Of a stretch of DNA of 64,000 nucleotides, positions 1 to 9,522 are shown piece by piece; position 1 is the stretch's first letter, and each line of letters begins with the position of its first letter. The stretch comes from Acinetobacter brisouisimilis (lineage in GTDB: Bacteria; Pseudomonadota; Gammaproteobacteria; Pseudomonadales; Moraxellaceae): assembly GCF_000368265.1 (NCBI RefSeq), contig NZ_KB851219.1:1058369-1122368 (forward strand), read 5' to 3'. The position numbers and the translations under genes were made by a program. Below the pieces are notes generated by a model. The model saw only the letters and a program-made list of their open reading frames with translations, was not told the DNA's origin and did no database searches.

Positions 1-93
1 GTTGTATTCTATGCTATGGTAAACCAAAATTATCTCTAATTTCACTTTATTTTCCATCCAGTATTTTTCAATTTTTTGCATAGGAACACCGTT

Positions 94-1371
94 ATGAGTC
101 AGACTATTCGTCGTGTTGCAATTTTGGGTGGCAACCGGATTCCTTTTGCCCGTTCCAATGGCCCATATTTAAAAGCCAGTAATTCTGACATGCTCAGTGC
201 GGCACTCAATGGATTGATTGAACGTTTCCAGCTACAAGGGCAACGACTCGGGGAAGTTGTTGCTGGTGCGGTCTTAAAACATAGCCGCGACTTTAACCTG
301 ACCCGTGAATGTATCTTAAATACACAACTTGCAGCAGAAACGCCCGCTTATGATTTACAACAAGCCTGTGGCACTGGTCTACAGGCAGCCTTTGCCGTTG
401 CCAATAAAATTGCGCTTGGGCAGATTGAAGTCGGCATTGCAGGTGGTGTAGATACAACTTCAGATGCTCCTGTTGCACTTGGCGATGGTTTACGCAAGGC
501 ATTGCTTGAACTCAATATTGCCAAAACTGCAAAAACCCGCTTACAGGCACTTGCCAGCATCAACTTTAAGACCCTGATTGAAGCTCCGAAAAATGGCGAA
601 CCACGTACAGGGTTGTCTATGGGTGAACATGCAGCTCTCACTGCTTTAGAATGGGGAATTTCCCGTCAGGCACAAGATGAACTCGCGGTTGCCAGCCACC
701 ATAAACTGGCAGCAGCATTCGATGCTGGCTTTTTTAATGACCTGATTACACCATTTCTAGGGTTAGAACGTGATCAAAATTTACGCCCTGATTCATCTTT
801 AGAAAAACTGTCAACCCTGCGCCCTGCATTTGGTAAAGGTGACAATGCCACCATGACTGCAGGCAACTCAACCCCGTTGACCGATGGGGCTTCATGTGTA
901 CTCCTCGCATCGGAAGAATGGGCAAAAGCAAACGGGCATGAAATTCTTGCTTATTTAACTTTCTCTGAAACTGCGGCGGTTGACTTCGTCCATAAAAAAG
1001 AAGGCTTGCTCATGGCACCTGCTTATGCCATGCCACGCATGTTGGCACGTGCCAATCTGACCCTTCAGGATTTCGATTTTTATGAAATTCATGAAGCGTT
1101 TGCTTCTCAGGTTCTCAGTACCTTAAAAGTATGGGAAGATCCAGAATTTTGCCAGCAACGTCTAGGTTTAGCTCAACCACTTGGGCGTATTGATCGCAGT
1201 AAGCTCAATGTCAATGGTTCGTCTTTGGCAGCTGGGCATCCATTTGCAGCAACAGGTGGACGAATTTTGGCAACCGCTGCCAAACTCATTCACAAAAAAG
1301 GTTCTGGGCGCGCACTCATTTCGATCTGTGCCGCAGGTGGGCAAGGTGTGACTGCTATCGTTGAGAAATAA
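94..1371 (+). CDS. Acetyl-CoA C-acyltransferase (thiolase)
   Basis: A thiolase of about 425 residues that would cleave or form acyl-CoA through a cysteine thioester, in fatty-acid beta-oxidation or acetoacetyl-CoA metabolism in the cytoplasm. The nucleophile motif QQACGTGLQA lies in the N-terminal third. The C-terminal thiolase signatures GHPFAATGGR and CAAGGQG hold the catalytic His and Cys. Length fits FadI-type enzymes. An upstream in-frame TTG at 76 is possible, but ATG at 94 has AGGAA at a suitable distance and is preferred. It is a single gene followed by a strong terminator. Substrate chain length cannot be read from the sequence. Confidence 0.9.
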   Translation: MSQTIRRVAILGGNRIPFARSNGPYLKASNSDMLSAALNGLIERFQLQGQRLGEVVAGAVLKHSRDFNLTRECILNTQLAAETPAYDLQQACGTGLQAAFAVANKIALGQIEVGIAGGVDTTSDAPVALGDGLRKALLELNIAKTAKTRLQALASINFKTLIEAPKNGEPRTGLSMGEHAALTALEWGISRQAQDELAVASHHKLAAAFDAGFFNDLITPFLGLERDQNLRPDSSLEKLSTLRPAFGKGDNATMTAGNSTPLTDGASCVLLASEEWAKANGHEILAYLTFSETAAVDFVHKKEGLLMAPAYAMPRMLARANLTLQDFDFYEIHEAFASQVLSTLKVWEDPEFCQQRLGLAQPLGRIDRSKLNVNGSSLAAGHPFAATGGRILATAAKLIHKKGSGRALISICAAGGQGVTAIVEK

Positions 1372-1393
1372 ACCTAAAAATAATCTTTATACA

Positions 1394-1436
1394 AAGTAGC
1401 CTTATGTGACACGCAAGGCTACTTGTTTGTTTTTTA
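1394..1436 (+). terminator. Rho-independent terminator after thiolase
   Basis: A ten-base-pair stem AAGTAGCCTT/AAGGCTACTT is followed by a T-rich tract, 22 bases after the thiolase stop codon. This is direct sequence evidence for a transcription end. The interval to 1616 shows nothing else convincing apart from the AT-rich leader of the next small gene. Confidence 0.8.
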
Positions 1437-1616
1437 TAGCAAGCTTATTATTTTAAAATAAGGATAGATTGAAAATATAGGATGGAATGATAGCAACGCA
1501 CAGGATGTGTCAGATAAACAGCAGATAAATCATAATAATAGAAGAAATAATGCATTTGTTGGTTTGAAAATTGCACTATTTTAGAAAAATATCAACAACG
1601 AGAAGGATGAGATTAT

Positions 1617-1826
1617 ATGTATAAAACTGATCACGTTGTTAAAACTTGGAAATACAGTGCGAGTTCGCATTATTTAAAAATTTTTTATACTGATGGTACG
1701 GCAGTGCTGTTTTATTCAGTGCCAACTTTTGTTTATGACAACATGCTCCGTGTGCAGAACAAAACTGATTTTATAGAAAGATATTTAACTTATAATTTAC
1801 ATTTTTCAAGTGTTGCGCTTGCTTGA
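1617..1826 (+). CDS. KTSC domain protein
   Basis: A 69-residue protein built like the KTSC family: a SSHYLKIFYTDG strand segment, then VLFYSVPTFVYDNML, and a C-terminal helix that normally ends in an RxxYxY-like motif, here RYLTYNLHF. Family members are small standalone proteins, many in phages and bacteria, of unknown biochemical role (some are linked to RNA or ribosome binding). The start has AAGGATGAG upstream. It is monocistronic and convergent with the DUF1653 gene. Confidence 0.65.
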   Translation: MYKTDHVVKTWKYSASSHYLKIFYTDGTAVLFYSVPTFVYDNMLRVQNKTDFIERYLTYNLHFSSVALA

Positions 1827-1955
1827 ACACTTGAACACATGATTCTATTCAAAGAGACCCATCTGCATCGCTCGGCAGATGATTGATTTTAAAGTTGGTG
1901 TCAGCTTTTATTATTTTCCGATAAATTCTGACACTGACCAAGCAATCCATCCCAT

Positions 1956-2177
1956 TTAGGCTAGACTTTGCACCAATGCAAAACGTGGGCACACCGTACC
2001 ATCTTCTAAGGTCACCTGTTCTATAAACATCTCCAGTGGGCGAATCCACATCGAATAATCACCATATAGACATTGATAAACTACATGCGCTTCTTGCGTT
2101 TCACTATGCTGTGCAACCGAAAAAACCTGATACAGTTGCCCTTTGTAATGTCGGTAAATTCCACGTTGTAACTGCAT
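1956..2177 (-). CDS. DUF1653 domain protein
   Basis: A 73-residue protein that fits DUF1653 over nearly its whole length: YRHYKGQLYQVFSVAQHSET near the N-terminus, then VVYQCLYGDYSMWIRPLEMF. The family is widespread, small and soluble, with no established activity. It lies 18 bases downstream of the LysR gene on the same strand, so it may share that transcript, although no functional link is known. Confidence 0.8.
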   Translation of the reverse strand: MQLQRGIYRHYKGQLYQVFSVAQHSETQEAHVVYQCLYGDYSMWIRPLEMFIEQVTLEDGTVCPRFALVQSLA

Positions 2178-2195
2178 TGAAGCCTCCTGAGAAAA

Positions 2196-3107
2196 TCAAA
2201 ATGAATGTTGTGGTTGGTGGCAAAGTTCGATCACGATACTGGCAAAATTAATCGCCAATTGTGACGGGTTTTCCATCCGATATGCTAGCGCTAAACTGAC
2301 ATGCGGAACAGGTGCTTGCAAACGGCGATGTTGAATACCCGCCAATTGCACCTGCATGGCTGACTCAGGTACCAGTGATACACCTAGATTTGCTGAAATT
2401 AAAGACAAAATTGAAACCAGTTGTGGCGCTCTCTGCCCTATTTTCGGATCAAAACCTGCCTGCAAGCAGGCTTGTACAATCGCATCGTACAACCCCATGC
2501 CCGAAAATGATTCAGGAATCATAATAAATGGATCATCTTTAAGTTCCAACAAGGCCAAATCACCCTGTTGCTGTGCAACCCGATGATGATGTGGCACAAC
2601 CGCCACCAAAGGTTCATCAACTAACTGCTGGATTTTTAATGCTTCAGGTTGTGGGTCAGAAGAACGTAGAAAAGCGATGTCGACCTGTTCATTTAACAGT
2701 TTATGAATCAGCGTGGCAGAGTTGGCTTCTTCGATTTTAACCTTTACTTTAGGGTAAGTTTTCTGAAATTCACGAATCGCCGCAGGAATCAGCGGATTGA
2801 GTGCGGCTGTTCCTGTAAACCCCAAATTAAGCTGCCCCTGTTCACCGTTGGCAACCTGACGCGCGATCTGAATCGCTTCATCTGCACGTTGCTGCAAAGG
2901 TTGCACCGCCTGTAAAAATGCCTGTCCTGCTTCTGTTAAGACAATGCCATGTGCATTTCGATGGAACAGTGCTGCACCAATTTCATTTTCCAGATCACGA
3001 ATTTGCATACTCAGCGGTGGCTGACTAATTTTTAAACGTGCAGCAGCTTTGGTCAGGTTTTTTTCTTCTGCCGCCACCAAAAAATAACGAATATGCCGAA
3101 GTTCCAT
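2196..3107 (-). CDS. LysR-family transcriptional regulator
   Basis: A 303-residue LysR-type regulator. The N-terminal winged helix-turn-helix (residues 1-60) contains the family pattern AAARLKISQPPLSMQIRDLE; the rest is a periplasmic-binding-protein-like effector domain. It is divergent from the MFS transporter gene with a 113-base shared intergenic region, which is the usual arrangement for a LysR protein that controls its neighbour in response to a small molecule. The effector and the direction of control (activation or repression) are not visible. Confidence 0.92.
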   Translation of the reverse strand: MELRHIRYFLVAAEEKNLTKAAARLKISQPPLSMQIRDLENEIGAALFHRNAHGIVLTEAGQAFLQAVQPLQQRADEAIQIARQVANGEQGQLNLGFTGTAALNPLIPAAIREFQKTYPKVKVKIEEANSATLIHKLLNEQVDIAFLRSSDPQPEALKIQQLVDEPLVAVVPHHHRVAQQQGDLALLELKDDPFIMIPESFSGMGLYDAIVQACLQAGFDPKIGQRAPQLVSILSLISANLGVSLVPESAMQVQLAGIQHRRLQAPVPHVSLALAYRMENPSQLAINFASIVIELCHQPQHSF

Positions 3108-3220
3108 ATATAAAACATATCAAGGTACACATTTAAATATATTAGAAAAATACCCATCAAATTGCTAGATTAAATGTTACTAACTTCTCCCTGCAAAATC
3201 CCAGCAATCGAGCATTCATC

Positions 3221-4504
3221 ATGGCGAGCGATTCCTCATCCAAATCCGTTCAGGTTTCAACAACAGAAACCTGGACAGATTCTAATCACACAACTTCTGT
3301 GTCTACGTTACGTCCTCCATTTAAAAATGTCTGGATTCAGCAAGGCTCAAAAGACTACTATCGCGCAGGCGGTGCATTGTTTTTACTGGGCTTTGCCAGC
3401 TTCTCCCTGATCTATTGCGTGCAGCCACTCTTACCCGCTTTTTCACATAGCTTCCAGATTAGCCCTGCAACCAGTTCTTTAGCACTCTCTTTGACCACGG
3501 GTTTACTGGCTTTTTCGATTGTACTTGCCAGTGCGTTTTCACAAGCCTTTGGGCGTCGCGGCATTATGTTTGTCTCTATGGCTGTCGCATCGGTATTGAA
3601 TATTTTGGCTGCATTTATGCCGCAGTGGCATGCTTTACTGATTGCCCGCGCACTTGAAGGTTTGGTACTTGGCGGTGTGCCTGCTGTAGCAATGGCATGG
3701 CTGGCAGAAGAAATTGATCCTGCACACTTGGGTAAAGCCATGGGCTTGTATGTTGGTGGTACAGCTTTTGGCGCGATGATGGGGCGGGTTGGAATGGGGC
3801 TGGTCAGTGAGTTTTATTCTTGGCGTATAGCACTTGGCGTATTGGGCGTGATCTGTCTGCTGTTCTCTTTCGGGTTTTATCAACTGCTGCCAAAATCCCG
3901 AAATTTTGTCGCTCAACCAGGTTTTCGGATTGGTTTTCATCTTCGTACGTGGCGCAAACATTTGGGCAATATTGGTCTAATTCGCCTATATGCTATCGGT
4001 TTCTGCTTGACCAGCATTTTTGTCACGCTGTTTAACTATGCGACATTCCGTTTGTCTGATGCACCGTATTCATTTAGCCAAACCACGATTAGCATGATCT
4101 TTCTGGTGTATGCCTTTGGCGTGGTGTCATCTTCAATTGCAGGAAGTCTTGCTGACCGTTTTGGTAAACGCCCACTTATGCTCAGTGGCTTCATGATTAT
4201 GGGTTTAGGCGTGGCATTGACTTTGGCAAGTTCGATTTTTGCGGTAATCCCAGGGATTATTTTGGTAACCACGGGCTTTTTTATCAGTCACTCGGTGACC
4301 AGTGGTTGTGTTGGCCCAACCGCAGGCGAACATAAAGGTCATGCCGCATCGCTCTATCTTTTATTTTATTATATGGGTTCGAGCATCATTGGTTCTGTGG
4401 GTGGCTGGTTCTGGCTACATGGCGGTTGGCTCTCTATTGTTGCTCTGACTTTGAGCTTTGCTATTTTGGGCAGTATTTTGTCTTTACTGCATGTAAAACG
4501 TTAA
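3221..4504 (+). CDS. MFS transporter
   Basis: A 427-residue major facilitator superfamily transporter with a hydrophilic N-terminal tail of about 45 residues and about twelve membrane segments. The loop GRRGIMFVS after helix 2 and the equivalent ADRFGKRPLML in the second half are MFS signatures. It resembles the YnfM-like drug or small-molecule exporter branch, but the substrate is unknown. It is divergent from the LysR gene, which probably regulates it. The hydrolase gene begins 13 bases after its stop, so the two likely form an operon. Confidence 0.88.
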   Translation: MASDSSSKSVQVSTTETWTDSNHTTSVSTLRPPFKNVWIQQGSKDYYRAGGALFLLGFASFSLIYCVQPLLPAFSHSFQISPATSSLALSLTTGLLAFSIVLASAFSQAFGRRGIMFVSMAVASVLNILAAFMPQWHALLIARALEGLVLGGVPAVAMAWLAEEIDPAHLGKAMGLYVGGTAFGAMMGRVGMGLVSEFYSWRIALGVLGVICLLFSFGFYQLLPKSRNFVAQPGFRIGFHLRTWRKHLGNIGLIRLYAIGFCLTSIFVTLFNYATFRLSDAPYSFSQTTISMIFLVYAFGVVSSSIAGSLADRFGKRPLMLSGFMIMGLGVALTLASSIFAVIPGIILVTTGFFISHSVTSGCVGPTAGEHKGHAASLYLLFYYMGSSIIGSVGGWFWLHGGWLSIVALTLSFAILGSILSLLHVKR

Positions 4505-4517
4505 TTTTAGGTTGTTT

Positions 4518-5219
4518 ATGCTTTCTCCTCTCCCAACTGTAGTTTTTATTCCAGGCTTACTTAACGACGAAAAACTGTGGCAGCATCAGACTGATGCCTT
4601 GTCACAGCATATGAATGTCATGATTGCTGACCTGTCTCAAGACGACAATTTACCAGCTATGGCAAAACGGATTTTGACTCAAGCACCAGAAAAGTTTGCT
4701 CTTGTTGGGCTATCAATGGGTGGTTATGTTGCTTTTGAAGTGCTGCGTCAGGCACCTGAACGTATTACAAAACTCGCGCTTTTTGATACCAGTGCTCGCC
4801 CTGACAGCGTGACCTCAGCAAAACATCGTCAAGCGACCATTCATTCGCTTAAAGTCGGGAAATTTATGGGGGTCACTAATAAATTGCTCCCACAGATTAT
4901 TCATCCTTCTCGCGTACATGACCCGATTGGCGAAGAAATCAAGGCCATGGCTCAACGTATTGGAGGCAGCGGATTTATCAATCAGCAAAAAGCCATTTTA
5001 GGGCGAATAGACTCTCGACCATTTTTAGCCGATATTCACATTCCAACATTGGTGGCTGTTGGAGAAAATGATTTGGTTACACCCGTCAAACTGGCTCAGG
5101 AAATGCACGAAGGCATTCAGAATTCACAATTGCATATCTTCAAACACTGTGGACATTTGCCACCACTCGAATGCCCAGAGGAAACCACAGCATTGTTACA
5201 ACGCTGGCTTGCCAGTTAA
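4518..5219 (+). CDS. Alpha/beta hydrolase
   Basis: An alpha/beta-hydrolase of about 233 residues. It shows the nucleophile elbow GLSMGG (GxSxG), the early IPGLLND oxyanion region, a late acidic residue in VGENDLVTP and a C-terminal HCGHLPPLE that supplies the catalytic His. The fold is clear; the substrate is not. ATG at 4518 follows TTAGG and is preferred over the TTG two codons earlier. It lies directly behind the MFS gene and may be co-transcribed, which suggests hydrolysis of a compound handled by that transporter. Confidence 0.85.
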   Translation: MLSPLPTVVFIPGLLNDEKLWQHQTDALSQHMNVMIADLSQDDNLPAMAKRILTQAPEKFALVGLSMGGYVAFEVLRQAPERITKLALFDTSARPDSVTSAKHRQATIHSLKVGKFMGVTNKLLPQIIHPSRVHDPIGEEIKAMAQRIGGSGFINQQKAILGRIDSRPFLADIHIPTLVAVGENDLVTPVKLAQEMHEGIQNSQLHIFKHCGHLPPLECPEETTALLQRWLAS

Positions 5220-5405
5220 ATGATTGGCATTGCAGGTTTGAAAAGGCTTGCAATGCCTTTGGCTTACTCTAAAGGTCGTATTGTTCAATCCATCAAAATG
5301 TTTGAGGCTATGCTAATCCCGTTCGAAAAATGTAATTTTCACTTTTTCGCTGAGGGAAATATCTACACTGAATTTCAATACAAAGACAAATCAGAGGAAC
5401 GCAGA

Positions 5406-5606
5406 ATGAAACATAGTGTTGTCATCAGTGCGGTTATTGTTGTGACGGCGTTAATCGGTTGTACAAAACAACCTGATCCAGTGTCAGGAGCACACAACGA
5501 GCAAGCACAAAATCAATATAAAAAGACCATTGATACCGTGAAGCTTAAAACTCAACAAGCTAACGATCATGTTGCAAGCTCCATTAATAATGCAGACCAT
5601 CAGTAA
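5406..5606 (+). CDS. Small lipoprotein
   Basis: A 66-residue protein with a type II signal peptide: basic start, hydrophobic stretch and lipobox ending ALIGC at residues 16-20. The mature part is polar and probably helical. ATG at 5406 is preceded by GAGGAA; the longer reading frame upstream is not needed. No family is recognised. It would be anchored to the outer or inner membrane by the modified cysteine. Confidence 0.6.
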   Translation: MKHSVVISAVIVVTALIGCTKQPDPVSGAHNEQAQNQYKKTIDTVKLKTQQANDHVASSINNADHQ

Positions 5607-5642
5607 TCTTTCTCTCTCACATTTGATAAACAGTTGACCAAT

Positions 5643-6686
5643 ATGTCTATTCTTCAACAGCTTAACCTAGAGTATCCTATTTTTCTGGCACCGATGGCAG
5701 GCGTTTCAACGCCACAACTGGCTGCACAAGTTTCCAATGCAGGTGCATTAGGTTCACTTGGACTAGGCGCCAGTGATTTGGAAAGTTGTCGTAAGCAAAT
5801 TCTAGAAACCCAAGCGCTAACGGACAAGGCATTTCAGGTCAACTTTTTCTGTCATCGCAGTGAGACTGTCGATCCACAGATTGCACAGCAATGGATCGAA
5901 TATCTACAGCCACATTTTGCGCAGTTTGATCAACCTGTACCACAAACATTAAATTGCATTTATCCAAGTTTTTTAGATTCAGATGACTACCTGAATCTGG
6001 TGCTTGAGTTACGCCCTGCTGCGGTCAGCTTTCATTTTGGCATTCCACATCAGCATCAGATTCAGGCACTCAAAAATGCGGGCATTGTGACGATGGTGAC
6101 CGCCACCAATTTGAGTGAAGCTCAAGCGATTGAGCAGGCAGGCATTGATATTATTGTTGCTCAAGGTGTCGAAGCCGGTGGACATCGCGGTATTTTTAAT
6201 GCAGATAGCGATGCTGCAATGACGACTATTCACCTAGTGCAATTGCTACACAAATATTGTTCAATTCCAATTGTGGCAGCAGGTGGCATCATGACAGGTC
6301 AGCAAGCTCGTTATGCATTAGACTCAGGTGCATCTGCTGTGCAGTTAGGTACAGCATTTATTCAATGCACGAGTTCAAATGCCAGTACCATGTACCGAGA
6401 AGCGCTATTTGACGAACCGATCACGCAAATTAGTGCTGCAATTTCAGGTCGCCCCGCTCGTGGGATTATCAATGACTGGCATAAACAGATCGACAGTATT
6501 TACCGACCTAAAATTCCAGCTTATCCATATACTTATGACTTAGCAAAACAACTGCATACTGCTGCAGCAAAGCATAATCATCATGGGTATGCTGCATTTT
6601 GGGCAGGCGCTCATGTAGCAGAAATTCGACAACTCGAAGCACATGAACTGGTGCAAACCCTAGTCAAAGAAATGCACTATGCTTAG
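5643..6686 (+). CDS. Nitronate monooxygenase / 2-nitropropane dioxygenase-like flavoprotein
   Basis: An FMN-dependent TIM-barrel enzyme of about 347 residues. It shows the N-terminal PIFLAPMAGVSTPQL motif, the central VAQGVEAGGHRG active-site region (His of nitronate monooxygenases), the phosphate-binding IPIVAAGGIMTG and a following GASAVQLGTAF. These define the family. True substrates are often alkyl nitronates such as propionate 3-nitronate, though many members are uncharacterised. It is convergent with dusB, with 26 bases between the stop codons. Confidence 0.88.
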   Translation: MSILQQLNLEYPIFLAPMAGVSTPQLAAQVSNAGALGSLGLGASDLESCRKQILETQALTDKAFQVNFFCHRSETVDPQIAQQWIEYLQPHFAQFDQPVPQTLNCIYPSFLDSDDYLNLVLELRPAAVSFHFGIPHQHQIQALKNAGIVTMVTATNLSEAQAIEQAGIDIIVAQGVEAGGHRGIFNADSDAAMTTIHLVQLLHKYCSIPIVAAGGIMTGQQARYALDSGASAVQLGTAFIQCTSSNASTMYREALFDEPITQISAAISGRPARGIINDWHKQIDSIYRPKIPAYPYTYDLAKQLHTAAAKHNHHGYAAFWAGAHVAEIRQLEAHELVQTLVKEMHYA

Positions 6687-6712
6687 GGTCTGTTAACATT
6701 TCACAGTTCTAA

Positions 6713-7786
6713 TTAATGTGTCACCAGTAAATTGACCGATTCAATTTGGACATCATCCATATTTTGCCCTTGATCAAGCAATAAGTTGAAATAGTCTTCA
6801 ACCACTTTGGCTTGTTCAAGGGTTGATTCTACCTTATACATATTTTGTCTAAACTCATTGCTCGAATGTAGTCCTTTGGTGTACCAGGCAATATGTTTTC
6901 TGGCAATACGGCAACCTGAGTACTCACCATAAAATTCATATAGCTCACTCAAATGCCCGAGCAAAACAGTTTTCACTTCCTCAATGCTTGGTGCAACCAA
7001 ATGCTGGCCTGTTTTTAGATAGTGAGCGATTTCACGAAAAATCCATGGTCGCCCTTGTGCTGCTCGGCCAATCATTACAGCATCTGCACCTGTATAGTCC
7101 AGCACGTATTTGGCTTTTTCAGGGCTGTCGATATCACCATTGGCAATCATGGGAATGTTGATATGTGCTTTGACTTGTTTAATCAGCTCATAACGGGCTG
7201 TATTTAAATACATATCTTCACGAGTGCGCCCATGCAAAGCAAGCGCAGCAATACCCGCCTGCTCTGCACGTTTGGCAACCCGCATGATATTTTCTTGCCC
7301 GTTTAAATAACCAAGACGGGTTTTTAAAGTCACAGGGACATCAACTGCAGCGACCACCGCATCCAAAATACGCGCCACCAAATCTTCATCTTGCAATAGC
7401 GCCGAGCCTGCGAGTTTATTACAGACTTTCTTGGCTGGGCATCCCATATTAATATCGACAATCTGTGCACCATTGGCAACTTGATAGCGTGCCGCCTCAG
7501 CCAGTTGCTCTGGATCTGAACCTGCAATTTGTGCAGAAATTGGGGCAATTTCACCATCGAAGTTAGCACGGTACAGGCTTTTTTTGCTCATGCGTAGCGT
7601 TTTATCTGCAGCCATCATTTCACTGACAGCATGCCCCGCACCAAAGTACTTGCACAGTGTTCTAAAGGGCCTATCAGTGACGCCTGCCATCGGCGCAACC
7701 CAAATTTGGTTACGCTTTGTCTTATCAAACAATTCTGTAATTACTTTGTTTTTACTCAATTTTCCAATTCCTATATTCTCAATCAT
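6713..7786 (-). CDS. dusB: tRNA-dihydrouridine synthase B, 5' end rebuilt by prophage
   Basis: DusB reduces uridine to dihydrouridine in the tRNA D-loop using FMN and NADPH. Visible motifs are WVAPMAGVTDRPFR, the DusB-type INMGCPAKKV with the catalytic Cys, LHGRTRE and IGRAAQGRPW; length (357) is normal. The prophage attachment core lies at codons 28-35. The codons upstream of it (about 27), the start codon and the promoter therefore come from phage DNA. The displaced chromosomal start lies at 63318-63386 beyond attR and is similar but not identical. The gene looks functional, and its transcription now depends on prophage sequence. Confidence 0.93.
   Translation of the reverse strand: MIENIGIGKLSKNKVITELFDKTKRNQIWVAPMAGVTDRPFRTLCKYFGAGHAVSEMMAADKTLRMSKKSLYRANFDGEIAPISAQIAGSDPEQLAEAARYQVANGAQIVDINMGCPAKKVCNKLAGSALLQDEDLVARILDAVVAAVDVPVTLKTRLGYLNGQENIMRVAKRAEQAGIAALALHGRTREDMYLNTARYELIKQVKAHINIPMIANGDIDSPEKAKYVLDYTGADAVMIGRAAQGRPWIFREIAHYLKTGQHLVAPSIEEVKTVLLGHLSELYEFYGEYSGCRIARKHIAWYTKGLHSSNEFRQNMYKVESTLEQAKVVEDYFNLLLDQGQNMDDVQIESVNLLVTH
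7683..7705. other. attL core (dusB side)
   Basis: A 23-base stretch beginning CCTGCCATCGGCGCAACC is identical to 63295-63317. It encodes, on the minus strand, the IWVAPMAG part of DusB. To its left is chromosomal dusB. To its right, similarity to the attR flank continues with mismatches, as expected when phage DNA carries a substitute 5' end of the target gene. Confidence 0.88.
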
Positions 7787-7819
7787 TTTCCAACATTCTT
7801 GACTATTCTTTTATATTTG

Positions 7820-7876
7820 TTGCACCATAGTTGCACCATATTTTTTATATGGTGCAACTAATATTCTATGGTGCAA
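7820..7876. repeat. Integrase arm-type repeats at attL
   Basis: The decamer TTGCACCATA occurs directly at 7820-7829 and 7831-7840, and inverted (TATGGTGCAA) at 7848-7857 and 7867-7876, just in front of the integrase start. Related copies lie near attR at 63214-63240. The position at both prophage ends and the repeated short sequence suggest integrase arm-binding or excisionase sites. The inverted arrangement could also allow integrase to control its own promoter. Confidence 0.65.
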
Positions 7877-7881
7877 AAAAT

Positions 7882-9501
7882 ATGGGAACAATTACAAAGC
7901 GAGAAGACTCCAATGGCAAAGTACGATTTCGAGCGCAAGTACGTGTGCAGCGGAAAGATTTACCTGTGTTCCAAAAATCTAAGACATTTACCAAAGAATC
8001 ATTAGCAAAAGAATGGATCAAAAAGCTAGAAGCAGAAATTCAAATTAACCCCGATATTTTAAACCCAGAAACTAAAACTGTGTCAAAAACTTTGGATCAA
8101 TTCATAGAACGATATATCGAAGAAATTGGGAACGAATTTGCTGGGACGAAGAAGTCTGCACTAAAAAATATCTGCAACTATGATATTGCCCAAAAAGACG
8201 TGTACTCTCTTTCACGTCAAGACTTTTCAACTTTTGCAATTGAACGACGTAAAGGTAACCCAATGGAAATGCTCGATGGTGTTAGCCCATCGACTACATT
8301 AAAAGATCTTTCACACATCTCCAGTGTTCTTGGCCACGCCGAACTTGTTTGGGGTGAGAATGTTGTAAATGCCAAAAATGAATTATCTCAGGCAATCATC
8401 GGTTTAAAAAAAGCTCGTATCGTCACAAAATCAAAAGAGCGTGATCGGCTGATTACAACAGAAGAGCTTTTCACACTCACAAATCACTTTTATAAAGGCT
8501 GGAAGCGCGTCCGTAATGCCATTCCAATGCACTTAGTGATGTGGCTTGCAATTTATACTGGTCGCCGAGAAGGTGAACTGTGTGAAATGCGGCTTGAGGA
8601 TTTTGATCGTAAAAACAATCAATGGAAGATCCGAGATGTTAAAAATCCTGATGGCTCCAAAGGCAATCATAAGTTTGCACATCTTGAGCCAAATGCCCTA
8701 TTAGTCATTGATGAATTACTTGAACCATCAACGCGGAGACGAATGCTAGAACTTGGTTATAGTGACGAACTTTTACTACCTGTTAATGTTCAAACTGTTT
8801 CTGATTACTTTCGTAGAGCCTGCAGATTAAATAGCATTACAGATCTCAGGTTCCATGACTTACGACATGAAGCAGCAACTCGTTATGCTGAAGATGGATT
8901 TACCATCCCCCAGCTTCAAACGATTACTCTTCACTCATCCTGGGGAAGCTTAAAACGCTACGTAAATCTGAAAAAACGTGGAAAACGTATTGAGTATCAG
9001 GATGCTATTAAGTTTGCTAAAGAGCAATATGGCGAAAACTATTCAAAATTTGCACTTAAACAACGCTATGTATCGGCTGCTGATATTGCTGATGCAGAAG
9101 AAGTATATGCAGCGATTGAGTCACCAGATAATCTAAATACTGACTATCCTTTTGTTGAAGATCTACTAAAGAAATTCACAAAATCATTCAGGCCAACAAA
9201 AAGCGTGATTGATTCATATAAAGAGAAATCAAATATCCAGAATATTTTTTCATGGAATGAGCTGCAGCAGAGCTTTATTGTACCTTACATTCAAAATGCC
9301 TGGGAGAACTGGCTTTCAGAAAACTCTAATATTCCGTGGGATCTATTACCTGATGATGCAACACATTTTGGGATCAGAGGTTTAGATATTTTAAGGATAG
9401 ACGACAATCGTATTCACAAGTGGGAACAAGGCATATCCACATGGATTGATATAACTCGCTATTATAGTTTCGACACAACAAACCTTATTCAAAGACCTTA
9501 A
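7882..9501 (+). CDS. Tyrosine recombinase integrase with long C-terminal extension
   Basis: The site-specific recombinase that would integrate and excise the prophage at dusB. The catalytic domain shows the first Arg in YTGRREGEL (about residue 228), the HDLRHEA box (about 325-331), HSSWGS and the nucleophile Tyr in RYVNL (about 360). The N-terminus has an arm-binding type domain. ATG at 7882 starts MGTITKRED, the usual beginning of this subfamily; the longer frame runs into the arm repeats. About 180 residues follow the catalytic Tyr, far more than in typical integrases, and they match no family I recognise. Confidence 0.93.
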   Translation: MGTITKREDSNGKVRFRAQVRVQRKDLPVFQKSKTFTKESLAKEWIKKLEAEIQINPDILNPETKTVSKTLDQFIERYIEEIGNEFAGTKKSALKNICNYDIAQKDVYSLSRQDFSTFAIERRKGNPMEMLDGVSPSTTLKDLSHISSVLGHAELVWGENVVNAKNELSQAIIGLKKARIVTKSKERDRLITTEELFTLTNHFYKGWKRVRNAIPMHLVMWLAIYTGRREGELCEMRLEDFDRKNNQWKIRDVKNPDGSKGNHKFAHLEPNALLVIDELLEPSTRRRMLELGYSDELLLPVNVQTVSDYFRRACRLNSITDLRFHDLRHEAATRYAEDGFTIPQLQTITLHSSWGSLKRYVNLKKRGKRIEYQDAIKFAKEQYGENYSKFALKQRYVSAADIADAEEVYAAIESPDNLNTDYPFVEDLLKKFTKSFRPTKSVIDSYKEKSNIQNIFSWNELQQSFIVPYIQNAWENWLSENSNIPWDLLPDDATHFGIRGLDILRIDDNRIHKWEQGISTWIDITRYYSFDTTNLIQRP

Positions 9502-9522
9502 TAATTTATATAGGATCAAGAC

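Noticed and set aside
348..641. Open frame opposite the thiolase gene
   Set aside because: It lies fully antisense to a well-supported enzyme gene, has no ribosome site or family features, and looks like a codon-bias shadow.
3412..3961. Two minus-strand frames inside the MFS gene
   Set aside because: Antisense to clear transmembrane coding; Ala/Ser/Lys-rich translation without motifs.
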